64,000 nucleotides of DNA from Lenzites betulinus. Lineage: Eukaryota; Basidiomycota; Agaricomycetes; Polyporales; Polyporaceae. The stretch's first letter is position 1. The number at the start of each line of letters is the position of its first letter. Where the stretch lies: positions 248,001-312,000 of the forward strand of contig JABYQU010000018.1 of NCBI GenBank assembly GCA_022264855.1, in the 5' to 3' direction. The notes beneath the pieces were generated by a model that was not told the DNA's origin, searched no databases, and saw nothing but the letters and a program-made list of their open reading frames with translations. The translations under genes were made by a program, and so were the position numbers. Positions 1-9,878 of this stretch are shown in pieces.

Positions 1-2
1 TC

Positions 3-589
3 ATAGTCTTCTCAGATGAGTCAAAGTTCAATCTCTTTGGCTTAGATGGAAGGCAATGGTGCCGTAGAAGGGTTGGGGAGGAGTTCCTGGACCGGAATGT
101 GAAGAAGTGGATGCAGGGTGGAGGAGGAAGTGTCATGGTCTGGGGCTGCATCACCTCGAAAGGTGTTGGGTGACTTCACTGCATCAAGGGGATCATGGAC
201 GCAAAGAAGTACTGCACCATTCTCAACAAGGCCCTCCTGGGTATGCTTCACAATCACCATCTCAACCCACACACCTTCATTTTCCAGCAAGACAATGATC
301 ACAAGCACATCTCCAAGCTTACACAGCACTGGTTTGATGACCAAAACATCCTCCTTCTCCCCTGGCCCTCATCCTCTCCTGACATGAACATCATTGAACA
401 TGTCTGGAGTGAGCTGGATTGCTGTGTGCACACTCGGAATCCTCTTCCCGCAACTGTGACGAGTTATGGACCACTTTACAGGAGGAGTGGTATGGACTTG
501 ATTCTGCTTTTATTCAAACACTATACAACTCCCTTTCTGAACGTGTAGAAGCCCTTAAGGCTGCTAAAAGTCACCACACTAGTTACTAG
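3..589 (+). pseudogene. Tc1-like transposase, broken
   Basis: Frame 3 reads through characteristic Tc1 transposase motifs: an FSDESKF block near the start, VMVWGCI near base 150, QQDND then NIIEHVW (the second Asp and the Glu of the DDE triad), and a C-terminal tail ending SHHTSY at 589. Two lesions are visible. An in-frame TGA lies at 171-173. A frame slip near 462-470 means that the tail (ELWTTLQEEWYGLDSAF) is read in another frame. The gene would catalyse cut-and-paste transposition at TA sites, but this copy cannot make a full protein. The N-terminal DNA-binding part is outside the window. Confidence 0.88.
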
Positions 590-810
590 ATCATTTGGCT
601 TTTGTATCCCAGATTATTGTATAATTTTTGAGATTTTGGGTGTGCTAATATCACACTTTTTTGGAATTAAACCAAAACTCCTGACAGTGAGCCAGTGAAG
701 ATGCCCGAAAAATATACACTATAGTAGCCCACTGTGAGGTCAATATGTGTGCAAAGTCTCAGGATACACAGCCTACTAGTTTCAGAGAAAACGGAAATTA
801 AAGTGTCTAT

Positions 811-844
811 GACAGGGGTGGCACATAACTTTGGGCCATCACTG
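811..844 (+). repeat. 3' terminal inverted repeat of the Tc1 relic
   Basis: The block ends GGGCCATCACTG followed by TA. On the reverse strand it starts CAGTGATGGCCC, the form expected for Tc1 element termini. It is placed by position after the transposase and by the flanking TA. The partner repeat is not in the window. Confidence 0.7.
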
Positions 845-1457
845 TATATTACTGACATGTCAGTATGATTCTTGCCAAACAATTCAAAAAATACAAGTAT
901 GTGAATGGCTGCAAATATGTACCTATAGAATATGTCTCCCCAAGCACTATATCTGTGTAGCAATAGTACAAGAGAACTGTCTTCCAAAATCACTACCATT
1001 CAAATATGACATTGTTCCCGGGGCGCTAGCCTGCACAGTCAAGTGCCTCATAGAATCATTTAGCCGCCAAACACTCAGATTTCGAGCCTTCAAATTACTA
1101 TGTATGCAGAACATGTAGCCTGCCTGTAGCGTTGGCCACTGCTACAAAGGAGTGGCTCAAGCTTAGCCTAGAAGATGGTAAGTACTACTCTGCACGTGTT
1201 TGGACTTATGATCATTCACAAATAAGTCAAATAGATAAGAGTACATAGTCATATGATACGAGTACGATACACATACAATACGATATGAATACATACAGGA
1301 GCCGGCGTATGCTATATCCACATGTATTGAGTAAATACGGGAGCCCGGGTGTATTTATTCGTATTTGGGCAGCCCTGCGCGCCGCGCGGTCCCGTGACCT
1401 GCCCGCGTCGTGCAAGCGCCTAATGCACTCTCGCCGCGAACTGTTTATGTTTATTCT
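845..1457. other. Intergenic, no gene seen
   Basis: This is AT-richer DNA between the Tc1 relic and the first gene. Open frames are short and look random. Around 1235-1300 there is a weak run of short ACGATA/ATACGA-like words. Composition shifts to GC-rich at about 1370, which fits a host promoter for the gene starting near 1458. Confidence 0.5.
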
Positions 1458-3548
1458 ATGACAGCAACCTCTCGCTCATCCTTCCCGTTGAACCTAGACT
1501 TATGCCGCTCCTCGGAGCCACAGTTGAGGCAAGCAGAGAAAAGCGCATCGAGAGACAACAGGCACGCTTCAGAGACCGTGGCGGGTGCGTCCGAGTCCCC
1601 ATCCATCGCAGTCCACACCCGTCCATGCTCACCCCACACATACAGTATCTTCAAGCCGTCGGAGCGCAATTCCCTGCTAGACATCCTCCTTGCCCGCGGC
1701 GTCAACGGCGAAGCACCACCCAGAGCCAACTCACCCAGACGCTCACGCAGCCGCTCCGCTTCTCCCGTCCGCAAGGGGCGAAAGCCCGCAAAGTCTAGAA
1801 AGTCAGAGGGCAGCAGGGCCGCGGGACGAGATCTCGGTGTCATAGTGGTTGATGGAGATGAAGAAGAGGAGCCTCTTGCCGGTATGTTGACGTGTAATGT
1901 GCTACGACATCACTCTTGCTTAGCGGCCTACCAAACATACAGGACCATCTAAGCCCTCCAAACGCACGAAGGTCACAAAAGAACGACCCACGAAACCACG
2001 AGCGCGGAAGTCTCGCGCAAGCACCCGTATGTATGCCCTCCGTGGCTTACACACTACAGCGTTCAACTTGTCTCTGCGTCATAGATATACCCGATGCCGA
2101 CGAACCACAACCTCCAGATACTTTACACCCGGCGCAACCCGGTACGTCTCGCTCTAGAGGACACGTGGACACTCCTAACGGTCGATCAAGCACCTAGTAA
2201 ACGCAAGGCCACCACGAAAGTCACGAAACCGAAGAAGGCTACGACATCAAGTAGATATAATCCACCTACTGTAACTCAGGCCCCTATGCTGACGCTGCAT
2301 AGATTCTACAACGAAAGCCAAACGTCCTGTCAAACGCAAGGCACCTTCCCCTGATCCTGACCCCGCACCTAGCCCAATACCAGATCCATCACAAGTCGCT
2401 CATGAGCCCAGCGACGATGAACCACTTGCCCCACGCAAGAAGGCACGCACTCAGCGAGTATTGGAGTCGACCGACAAGGCGCACCCGCAAACTCAGACCG
2501 TCGAAGAGGATGAGAACATAGCGAAGCAGCACGTTGAACATAAAGCTGTGAAGCAGGGTCGGCGTGAGCATGAATAGACCGGGGGCACTTCGTCCAATGC
2601 TAACCTGGGTTGGCAGGCATAACGGCGAAACCGAAAGCGACACGACCATCGTCCACAAACAAGTCAGACTCCTCGGTGACTGATGCATTGCAGGAGAAGA
2701 CCCTCGGCAAGGGGAAACGTAAGGCTAAGGCTTCAGAAGCTGACGACCAAGATGAAGGTCGGAATATTCTCACTGTCGCATATCGTGACTGTTATTCATT
2801 GGTTTATTTACATATACATACAGCACCTGCCCCAACCAACCGACCTAAGAAGGCTCCAGCGCGACCACGACTAACTGTGATCGCTGAGAGCGACGAAGAG
2901 ATCGACGCAGGCCCCGGCAAACAGCGAGCAAAGAGACGTACAGCGGACACTACGCCAGAACCCGGCCCTCCGGCCCTGCCACCCAAACGTCCCGCGGCTC
3001 AGGAGGAAGACGCTGAGGCACCACCTCCAGCTCGTCGCAAGGGACAACCTGTGGTCGATGCGCCTTCTTCTCCGAATCTCCCCCTTGCTAAGACGTCGAG
3101 GTCTGCAAAACAAGCCGTAGAAGAGCCAGCGCCGGTCCGCAAACACTCCATGGCCAACCAAGAACTAGAGAATGATCCTCCCCCATCACGCCACCGCAAA
3201 CGTCGACTCCCAGAAGACGAAGCAGCACCCAGCCGTAGACCACGAACACAGCAAGCAACATACATACCGCCAGAGGACGAGCATGTTCGCAAGGTCTCCC
3301 GCACCAAGGCCCCGTAAGTGACTTCGCGAATATCTCCGATGTCAAGACTGACGGAGTGGTTCCAGACCGGTGTTTGCTCCCAAGGGTACTGTGCTAAAGC
3401 CCAAACCGAAAGTAAGCCTCGGACTCTTATGGCCAAATATACACACATTCACCATAAATCACACACACCTCAGCCACGCATGTCTATGTTCCCCGCTCCT
3501 CCAGCCGACGACGAGAGCGATGCAGATCCGATAAATTTCCTGTCGTGA
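1458..3548 (+). CDS. Disordered basic nuclear-type protein, many small exons
   Basis: Not recognised as a known family. Several exons join well by GT-AG: exon 1 from MTATSRSS (1458; another ATG at 1410) to about 1880, an exon giving PSKPSKRTKVTKERP around 1945-2027, and one around 2086-2140. Further exons lie around 2310-2570 and 2630-2755, with a long one at about 2825-3315 and a last one ending DADPINFLS at 3548. The product is rich in Lys, Arg, Pro, Ser and Glu, with an SR-like stretch (SRSRSASPVRKGRK) and repeated KRKA/RKKAR basic blocks alternating with acidic DDE patches. No catalytic motif is visible. A nuclear, DNA- or RNA-associated role is inference from composition only. Exact splice sites in the middle are uncertain. 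Confidence 0.55.
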
Positions 3549-3775
3549 ACCACAGCACTATAGCCCCCACATATCTCACAAATACCCACTGTAGCATAGC
3601 TCTCCTCACACCTGTACATAGATATTTACGTACCTTCTCTGCATACATTCACAGCGCCCAATGTCATCTTCCGACAGGCAAGCATGGATAAAACGATAAA
3701 TTCTACAGCGAACTACGCAATCTTGGGGTGCAGAATCCCCGTCGCGGCCGGTAGGACCGCATCCTCGTCCCTCCC

Positions 3776-4274
3776 TTAACATTCGAACCAAACCATCAAT
3801 TGCCGTCGCGCGGGAGCATGACAGGCCATATACGCACCTTCGTAGAACTTCTGCAAGAACGTCCTCTGCGGCCGGCCCCTGGGCGCGAGGAGAACGCCCA
3901 TAACGTGGTCGAGCTGCTTCCAGCAGTTGAGGGTTTCCTGATACTCCTGGCGGCCCTTGAGGACGAGGACGTCGATGACGCGAGGGTCGGTCACATAGCG
4001 GTTCTCCTCGAAGTGGCCGCGAACGCAGTGGCGGACGAACGCCGGCGTGACGTTCAATGCGTAGATGGAGCAGATTTCAGGTGCCTGAGGGTGTACATCG
4101 TCCAGGGAAAGGCGGAGGTAAGTTACAGTTCAGTTGCTGAGTGCGCGGACGTAGTCGGGACGAACGCACACTGCGATACCAGTCGCGGTAGAGCTGGATG
4201 ACACGTTTGCGTGCTTCTTGCGGGGAGCCCGACACGCGGGCGGAGCGTGCAAGCCGGGCAGGGATAGTCGACAT
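3776..4274 (-). CDS. NDUFA6: Mitochondrial complex I accessory subunit NDUFA6 (LYR protein)
   Basis: Exon 1 (4274-4170) starts MSTIPARLARSARVSG and carries the LYR motif in VIQLYRDWYRS. An 85-base intron (4169-4085) joins in phase to exon 2, which begins APEICSIYALNVTPAFVRH. Exon 2 then has the family's VTDPRVIDVLVLKGRQEYQET segment, a WKQLDHVM block and FLQKFYEG. This matches NDUFA6/B14, a small matrix-arm subunit of NADH:ubiquinone oxidoreductase. The LYR motif in this family is known to engage the mitochondrial acyl carrier protein. The last residues before 3776 are less certain, because a GTGCGT directly after FYEG could begin another intron. The gene faces away from the PDAP1-like gene, with about 200 bases between the two starts. 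Confidence 0.9.
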
Positions 4275-4478
4275 GGCAAGCGAGGCGGGGAGGAGGGCGT
4301 GAGGGGCAGCGAGGAGAGGGCGCGGGACGTTGGCGGGACCGAACGCCAGTGCGCACGTGACACTAATAACGGTAGAAACGCTATTCTACTTTGAGCTTTC
4401 AGCGGGATCGCGCAGACATCCCAGAGTCACATCCTCCCATCGCTCCCACCTTCACTCCCAACCACCACAAGCACAGCG

Positions 4479-5454
4479 ATGGCCAGAGGCACCTTCAAGC
4501 AGAAGCGCGGCGGAGGCAGAAAGTACGGCCTCCCTTTTCACCTCCGATCGTCTCTCGATCTAACACATCCCACCACAGCTTCAGGTAGATCCCAATCATC
4601 ACGCGCATTCGCGTTCGTCCCCGTTGAGCCTCCTCTCCCTTGTCCAACAGCAAGAACCTCGTTCTCGATGAGAATGGCACCGCCGTAGCCACCGACAAGT
4701 ACGTCCCCGACTAACCTCCGCCACCCCAGACTAACCCGTCGCGCTCGCTGCCGCAGGCCCCGCGGACGCCGCAACGCCGGCAACCAGGACGACGACGACG
4801 ATGAGGACGATGAGGAAGAGTCCGAGGAAGAGTCAGAAGAGGAGAGCGAAGAGGAAGAGGCCGCCGCGCCCTCCACCTCCGGTGCTCAAGCCGAGCTCTC
4901 GCGCGCCGAGCGCAAAGACCTGAAGAAGAAGAAGGCGCAGGCGAAGCAGCAGGCGGATGAAGATGAGGACGAGGGAGACGATCCGCTCCTTGCGAACCCC
5001 AACATCGCCGCCGGAAAGCGGCTCAATATCTCCGACCTCAGTGCGCCGCGCGAGCTCTCCCGTAGGGAACGGTACGTTATTCTACGGTGATCGCGGTCTA
5101 CCATTAGATCTAATTTTGTCTATAGTGAGGAGAAGGAGAAGAAGGATGCGAAAGAACGCTACTGGAAGGTAGCGTCACCACAAACCAACTTAGTATCTAT
5201 TATGTCCTAACTTTATCATCCACAGCTTCACGCTCAGGGCAAGACAGACCAGGCCAAGACCGATCTCGCCCGCCTCGCCAAGATCCGTGCAGAACGAGAG
5301 GCTGCTCAGGCAAAGAGGAAGGCTGAGACTGAAGGTGTGTCGCATCGCTGCTTATGATCATAACATGCACCACTCACACTGCTCTAATTTAGCCAAGAAT
5401 GCGGAGGTCGAGGCGAAGAGGAAAGAGCAGCTAGCGAAAGGCAAACGGGCGTGA
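4479..5454 (+). CDS. PDAP1: PDAP1-like 28 kDa heat- and acid-stable phosphoprotein
   Basis: The start MARGTFKQKRGGGRK is the hallmark N-terminus of the PDAP1/HASPP28 family. Exons are short: the first ends in the GGGR block, a second is KNLVLDENGTAVATDK, and a third is long and acidic (runs of Asp/Glu) and ends with NPNIAAGKRLNISDLSAPRELSRRE. Then come EEKEKKDAKERYWK, a Lys/Arg/Ala-rich helix containing LARLAKIRAEREAAQAKRKAE, and a tail ending in GKRA at 5454. The order acidic middle, conserved SAPRELSRRER-type motif, then charged C-terminal helix matches the family. Biochemical role is poorly defined; homologues bind RNA or are phosphorylated in animals. Splice sites agree with GT-AG throughout. 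Confidence 0.88.
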
Positions 5455-5558
5455 ATGTAGTGACACTTGTCCATGTACAATTAGACCCCAGCCATGCATG
5501 TGCACTGGACGTTGTATCATTATATACAATGCATGTAGCGATGTTGCCCTCGATCCCG

Positions 5559-8060
5559 TCAGAATGCGCCGCTGGCTACCCCGTCGGGCTCGCTAGGTAG
5601 GTCGTCGTGACCGTAGAGCTGCTCCAAGTCCTCCAAGTTGCCGTGCATCTTCCGCGGCTTCAACGTCTGCATGTCCCTGTACCACCGCACCCTGTTCAAC
5701 GTCTCCTGCATCTCCTCCCTCGTCGGCATCTTCATCGCACCCACCCATGTCTCCATCCACCGCACAAGCTGCGCATACCCGCTCCGCCCCTCTCCCTGCC
5801 ACTTCTCAATCAGTGGCCCGTCTAAGCTCACCTCGCTCCAGTACACCAGCGCAGTCGCCAGCGTGTCCCCGGACGGGCGCACTCCCAGATACTTCATCCA
5901 CGCGAGCACGAGCGGGATCTGCCCCGCGCGCTCCTCCGCCGCGAGCAGGTCCAGGAGCGCACGGAACATCACGTCGCGGGGGAGGACTCCAAAGAACGTC
6001 CGCCCCTCTTCGTCCGCCGGGAACACCGCCGGGTCCCCGCCCTTATCCGCCCCGGCGTCCTCCGCGAAGTACCGTTGTCGCAGCTTTGCGTTGTGGTACA
6101 GATCCGCCACGGGCGACAGCGTCTGCCGCACCACACCCCGCCGCACCGGTGACTCAAGCGCCGCCAACGCCGGCCAGTTGCCCACGAAGATTTGCCACGC
6201 CAGTCGCAGCGCAACCGCGCCCGCGCGCTCGCCGCGCCAGAAACCCGTCACGACGCGCCTCTCATCCTTCTCGAGCAGCCACTCCAAGCCCGCGAGTGCC
6301 GCCTCCCTGTCGAGGCGCTGCGGGGCGCGCTCGATGTCGGACGCGGCGACGCGTCCGGGGAGGATCCGACGCAGGCCAAAGTCCTGTAGCGCAACCTGAA
6401 GCGTGCCCTCGCACTTGCGCGCATACCGCGCGGCCTTGAACAGGATGGCGAGCGAAGTTGAGTTAGGCTCGACCCCGGGGAAGATGCGCGGCAGCGTGTC
6501 CCAGATGTAGAACACAGCGTCGGGCCGGCCCATGCGGAGTAGGGAGATCATGAAGACGTTGATCGTTTGTATGTCGATGGTGTGCGAGGATGAGGGTGGC
6601 GGGGGCACCTTCGAAATCTTGCCTTCGGGCATAGGGCTGGACACAACGTGTTGGGCGCGGGCGGCGTCAAAGTCACGTAGGAGGCGGAACGCAGCGTCGG
6701 GTTGATTGAGCATGGTGAGGGCTTCCGCGAATATGGTGACCCCTGCGGTGTCGAACAAGTGTTTCTGCTGCAGAGCGGAGGCCAGAAGCGGAGGTATCTC
6801 GCCGTACTGCTGGCGACGGAGAAGGCTCTTGATGACGATGACAGTGGCGACATGGGCTTTTGTAGGGTTGCGAACGATGTTGATACCCTGTTCACGAAGC
6901 TCAACCAGGCGATGCGTGGATGTGTTGGGATCCTTGGCGGCGGTCTGAAGCACTTGAAGCCATACATTCGCCGGAATCTCATCCGATTTCCGAAGCGCAG
7001 GTTTGTTCGAGTAAGCATCCTCCTGGCGTTGCCTTTCAACGTTCGTGACTAGGTACAGGATGTAGTGTCGGATATCCTTTGCGTTCTTGAAGCTCTGGAG
7101 ATAGTGCGCAAGCCTATTGGCCTGGAATTGTGCGGACCTAGCGTACGCCGGTGTTTGTCCGTGATATTCGTTTTGGCGTATGCGACGCCAATGACGAGCT
7201 GCCAGTATTCTGCGCTCATCTTTGCCATATATCTTCACGAATGCGGACGTTTGCGCCAAATTAGGCACGTAGTCAAGAGATCGCATATGCTTTTCGACCA
7301 ACCACGCGATCGTGCTTGAGGCGATAGGACTCTGGAGGAGGTCTATGTAGGTCCGCGAACCGAGCGCAAGCTTACGGCGGGTCGCGATGCGGATGAATTC
7401 TGCCACAATGTACTCCACGTCGGTTGGGGGCTGGTCCAGAACAAGGATGCGAAGGAGTAGGGTGATCTGGTAGTCGTGGAGGTGCCTGTGGAACTTGGCG
7501 AGGCGGAGGACGACCGCCTGTTGCAAGGCGTACATGCCCATCTTGGCAAGCCAGAAGGCAGCGAGGGTGTGGATGAGGACCGCCGCGTCGGGTAAGGATG
7601 CTATGGGATGGACGACGACCAAACGATGGACGACAAAGGCCTCCGTTCGCGACGCTGGCTGCTTGCATAATATAGAAAGCAAGGCCCATTCAGGAAGGAC
7701 ACCCGCCCGTTTGCCGCCATGTTCGCTGGAGGGTGAGGCCACGGCACGGGCTGAGGCGAGGATGTCTTGCGCGCGGTCGAGCGCAACGGCTATCGAAGGA
7801 GCGGAGGCGACGGGCTTCCATCGTTCATATTCTTCTTGGGGTATTCCCGAGGCCGCGAGGGCGTCACTCGTTATGGGGGTGGGGTTCCGGAGGGCATGGG
7901 CTAGAGCCAGAGACGGGTGCGAGGAATGCCTGCAGTACAAACGAAGAAGCGAGTCTGGGGTGGTGGTAGCGGGGACACGGGCTGGCGACGAGCTCGTGAA
8001 TGCGCGCACCGAGCGAGGATGGACATGGGGCGACTGCAGACGGAGCAAGCTCCGCAACAT
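5559..8060 (-). CDS. Mitochondrial PPR-like protein, function unknown
   Basis: An uninterrupted 833-residue frame begins MLRSLLRLQSPHVHPRSVRAF, a typical Arg/Ser-rich, acid-poor mitochondrial presequence. The body is helical and repetitive. Segments such as QTINVFMISLLRMGRPDAVFYIWD and IPLVLAWMKYLGVRPSGDTL resemble the paired helices of pentatricopeptide repeats. Fungal PPR-like proteins of this length usually act in processing, stability or translation of mitochondrial RNA, so that is the likely role by analogy. The C-terminus carries RVRWYRDMQTLKPRKMHGNLE. There is no visible intron, in contrast with its neighbours. A specific orthologue (for example a Pet309- or Atp-type factor) cannot be assigned by eye. 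Confidence 0.7.
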   Translation of the reverse strand: MLRSLLRLQSPHVHPRSVRAFTSSSPARVPATTTPDSLLRLYCRHSSHPSLALAHALRNPTPITSDALAASGIPQEEYERWKPVASAPSIAVALDRAQDILASARAVASPSSEHGGKRAGVLPEWALLSILCKQPASRTEAFVVHRLVVVHPIASLPDAAVLIHTLAAFWLAKMGMYALQQAVVLRLAKFHRHLHDYQITLLLRILVLDQPPTDVEYIVAEFIRIATRRKLALGSRTYIDLLQSPIASSTIAWLVEKHMRSLDYVPNLAQTSAFVKIYGKDERRILAARHWRRIRQNEYHGQTPAYARSAQFQANRLAHYLQSFKNAKDIRHYILYLVTNVERQRQEDAYSNKPALRKSDEIPANVWLQVLQTAAKDPNTSTHRLVELREQGINIVRNPTKAHVATVIVIKSLLRRQQYGEIPPLLASALQQKHLFDTAGVTIFAEALTMLNQPDAAFRLLRDFDAARAQHVVSSPMPEGKISKVPPPPSSSHTIDIQTINVFMISLLRMGRPDAVFYIWDTLPRIFPGVEPNSTSLAILFKAARYARKCEGTLQVALQDFGLRRILPGRVAASDIERAPQRLDREAALAGLEWLLEKDERRVVTGFWRGERAGAVALRLAWQIFVGNWPALAALESPVRRGVVRQTLSPVADLYHNAKLRQRYFAEDAGADKGGDPAVFPADEEGRTFFGVLPRDVMFRALLDLLAAEERAGQIPLVLAWMKYLGVRPSGDTLATALVYWSEVSLDGPLIEKWQGEGRSGYAQLVRWMETWVGAMKMPTREEMQETLNRVRWYRDMQTLKPRKMHGNLEDLEQLYGHDDLPSEPDGVASGAF

Positions 8061-8447
8061 ACATCTGCGTGCAAGTCAGCGGGTGCACAAGACTGTAAAT
8101 TGTGCGTGCTCACCACTCGCAGCGCGCTCAGCACGCGTCGTCCTGTAATATGCGTCCTGTGTTTTCCTTGTGTTCCGGTGAGCGAGAAACATAGGCGGGG
8201 TGTGTTGAGTGCACTCACTGGCCGAGTCGGTCGCGGTCTGCACGCTCTCGACGTGACGCCCGGCGCCTCTGTGCTGCAGCTGCTGCGAGCGGAGTCCAAA
8301 TGCGCTGTCGGAAGCCAAAGCGGGGATCAAATACCGACAAAGGGCGTGAGGCCGGCGTAGTTCGCCTTGATCTCGACCACGACGTCCTCGCCCCTCGTCC
8401 ACACAGCGTCCAGAGCTCGGCTTGCGTCAGGAACGACTAATATCGTT
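8061..8447. promoter_or_regulatory. Divergent intergene between PPR-like and SR-protein genes
   Basis: The 387 bases separate two genes transcribed outward, so both core promoters should lie here. No clear TATA box was found. The short open frames across this stretch look like chance. Confidence 0.5.
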
Positions 8448-9521
8448 ATGCCCCGCATTCTCTTTGTTAGCGGGTTCCACCCCTCGACCCGCGCCAAGGA
8501 CCTCGCGTACGAGTTTGAACGGTCAGTGGCTCTCTCTCCCCGTCCTCGCCCCTACTTACCGGTTGCTGCGCAGGTATGGCCCCCTCATTCGCTGCGACGT
8601 CCCCGCCCCGCGCAACCCGCACGCAAACACGAACCCGTGAGTTTCTCCCTTTAGCCGTTTCAACGCCCTTTGTTGCTCTAGTCGAGTCGACCCACCTCGA
8701 TCGGCCCCCGCACGTCCCAACACGGCCCTCGCGTCCCGTCGCCATGCGCTATCACCCACGCTGCAGTCGTCGCCGCCATCGAGCCGCATATCGCATTGCG
8801 TCGAGCCGCTCGGCCCCCGGACCGCTCGAGTCCTCTCGTCGAGAGCAAGCACGCGTCGCGTCGTCGTCCGATTCGCTTCGATCCCGTCGCATCCTCGAGT
8901 TTCGCCCATCGAACCCCTCGCTCAACGCCCCCTCTTTCGTCCACGCAGTTACGCTTTCGTCGAATTCCGCTCCCAGCGCGATGCCGAAGATGCTTACTAC
9001 GACATGTATGCCCCTCGTCCCTCACCTCCGCGCAGACTGCCTCACCGCTCACTCACCACAGGCATGGCCGGAGTTTTGAAGGGTCCAGATTAAGCATCCA
9101 GGTATGTCGCCATCTCTGTTTGTGTGGCTGTAGTAGCATCAGGGCTAACACACGGCCGTTCTTGTAGTGGGCGAAAAACCCCCCGTCCTCTGTTTGGCGC
9201 TTCGACCGGCGCTCGCCCCCTCCCCGTCGGGAGCGCGAGCGTTCCCGCAGCCCTCGTCGTCGGAGTGATCGGGACCGTGGCAACGACCGTGACCGTGAGC
9301 GGGACAGGGACGACAGAGACAAGGACCGGGATGACCGCAGAAGGCGGAGCAGGAGCCCTGAGCGTCGCCGGAGCCCTGAGCGCAGACGGAGCCCGAGCCC
9401 TGCAGCCGAGAGGCGCAAGGAGGACCGGGCCAGGACGCCTCCGCCGCTCGAGGAGCCGGCGAAGGAGGAGGAGCGTGAGCATGAGCGCGACAGGGCGCAG
9501 ACTCCTCCGCGCGACTTCTGA
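8448..9521 (+). CDS. SR-type splicing factor with one N-terminal RRM
   Basis: ATG at 8448 begins MPRILFVSGFHPSTRAKDLAYEFER, where LFVSGF is RNP2 of an RNA-recognition motif. After an intron comes YGPLIRCDVPAPRNPHANTNP, then YAFVEFRSQRDAEDAYYDM (RNP1 YAFVEF) and HGRSFEGSRLSIQ. The last exon opens with WAKNPPSSVWRFD and continues into a long RS/RD/RE-rich tail ending TPPRDF at 9521. RRM plus RS tail is the architecture of SR proteins, which act in pre-mRNA splicing and mRNA export in the nucleus. The tail holds repeated RRRSPE and DRDRD units. Introns of roughly 55-280 bases interrupt the RRM. It could equally be called an Srp2-like protein. Confidence 0.87.
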
Positions 9522-9878
9522 GCGTTCTCTGCTTTTCGTGCTGTGCAACACTCTGACCGCTGAAAGTGACCCGCCCGCGATGATGCCCTCGACGGCTGCC
9601 ATATGAGCTTCGATACTGTTAGCGCGCTCCTCGTCATGTACTTCGATCCGTATTCATATGAAAAAGAGAATGTTTAAGCCGTGGACGCGAACGGAGTGTG
9701 CGAGTGCGTGTGCAGCATGGCGTCCGCATTGTTGACTTCCTTCGGTCACCGGTCCCGGACAGATCCACTGCGATTCCCGCGGCGTCTTGCGCCACTTTCC
9801 CTCCGTCCGTGCTCTCATCCCGCTCTCCTCCCTCTCTCTCTCTTCTCTCGTGCCACTCTGTCTGGACGGCGGGAAACA
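9522..9878. other. Intergenic, tandem genes
   Basis: This is the 3' flank of the SR gene and promoter region of the RING-CH gene. A pyrimidine-rich tract with CTCTCTCT lies at about 9823-9850, just before the next start, as is common upstream of fungal start codons. No other feature was seen. Confidence 0.5.

Larger units (their letters stand above)
1..844 (+). mobile_element. Tc1/mariner DNA transposon relic, 5' part cut by window edge
   Basis: The region holds the C-terminal half of a Tc1-like transposase followed by about 220 bases of AT-rich 3' DNA. It ends in the inverted-repeat-like block at 811-844, whose terminal CACTG abuts a TA dinucleotide (845-846), the classic Tc1/mariner target. 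The other terminal repeat would lie to the left of the window. The copy is inactive as read, because the transposase frame is broken twice. Confidence 0.85.

Noticed and set aside
1451..1843. Minus-strand 130-codon frame with NCGSEERHKSRF, considered as the real gene at this spot
   Set aside because: The plus strand gives an SR-like protein that splices in frame to further exons of the same composition. The minus frame has no continuation.
5638..6439. Plus-strand open frames over the PPR-like gene
   Set aside because: They are Arg/Pro/Ala-biased shadows of a GC-rich 833-codon minus-strand frame with a convincing presequence.
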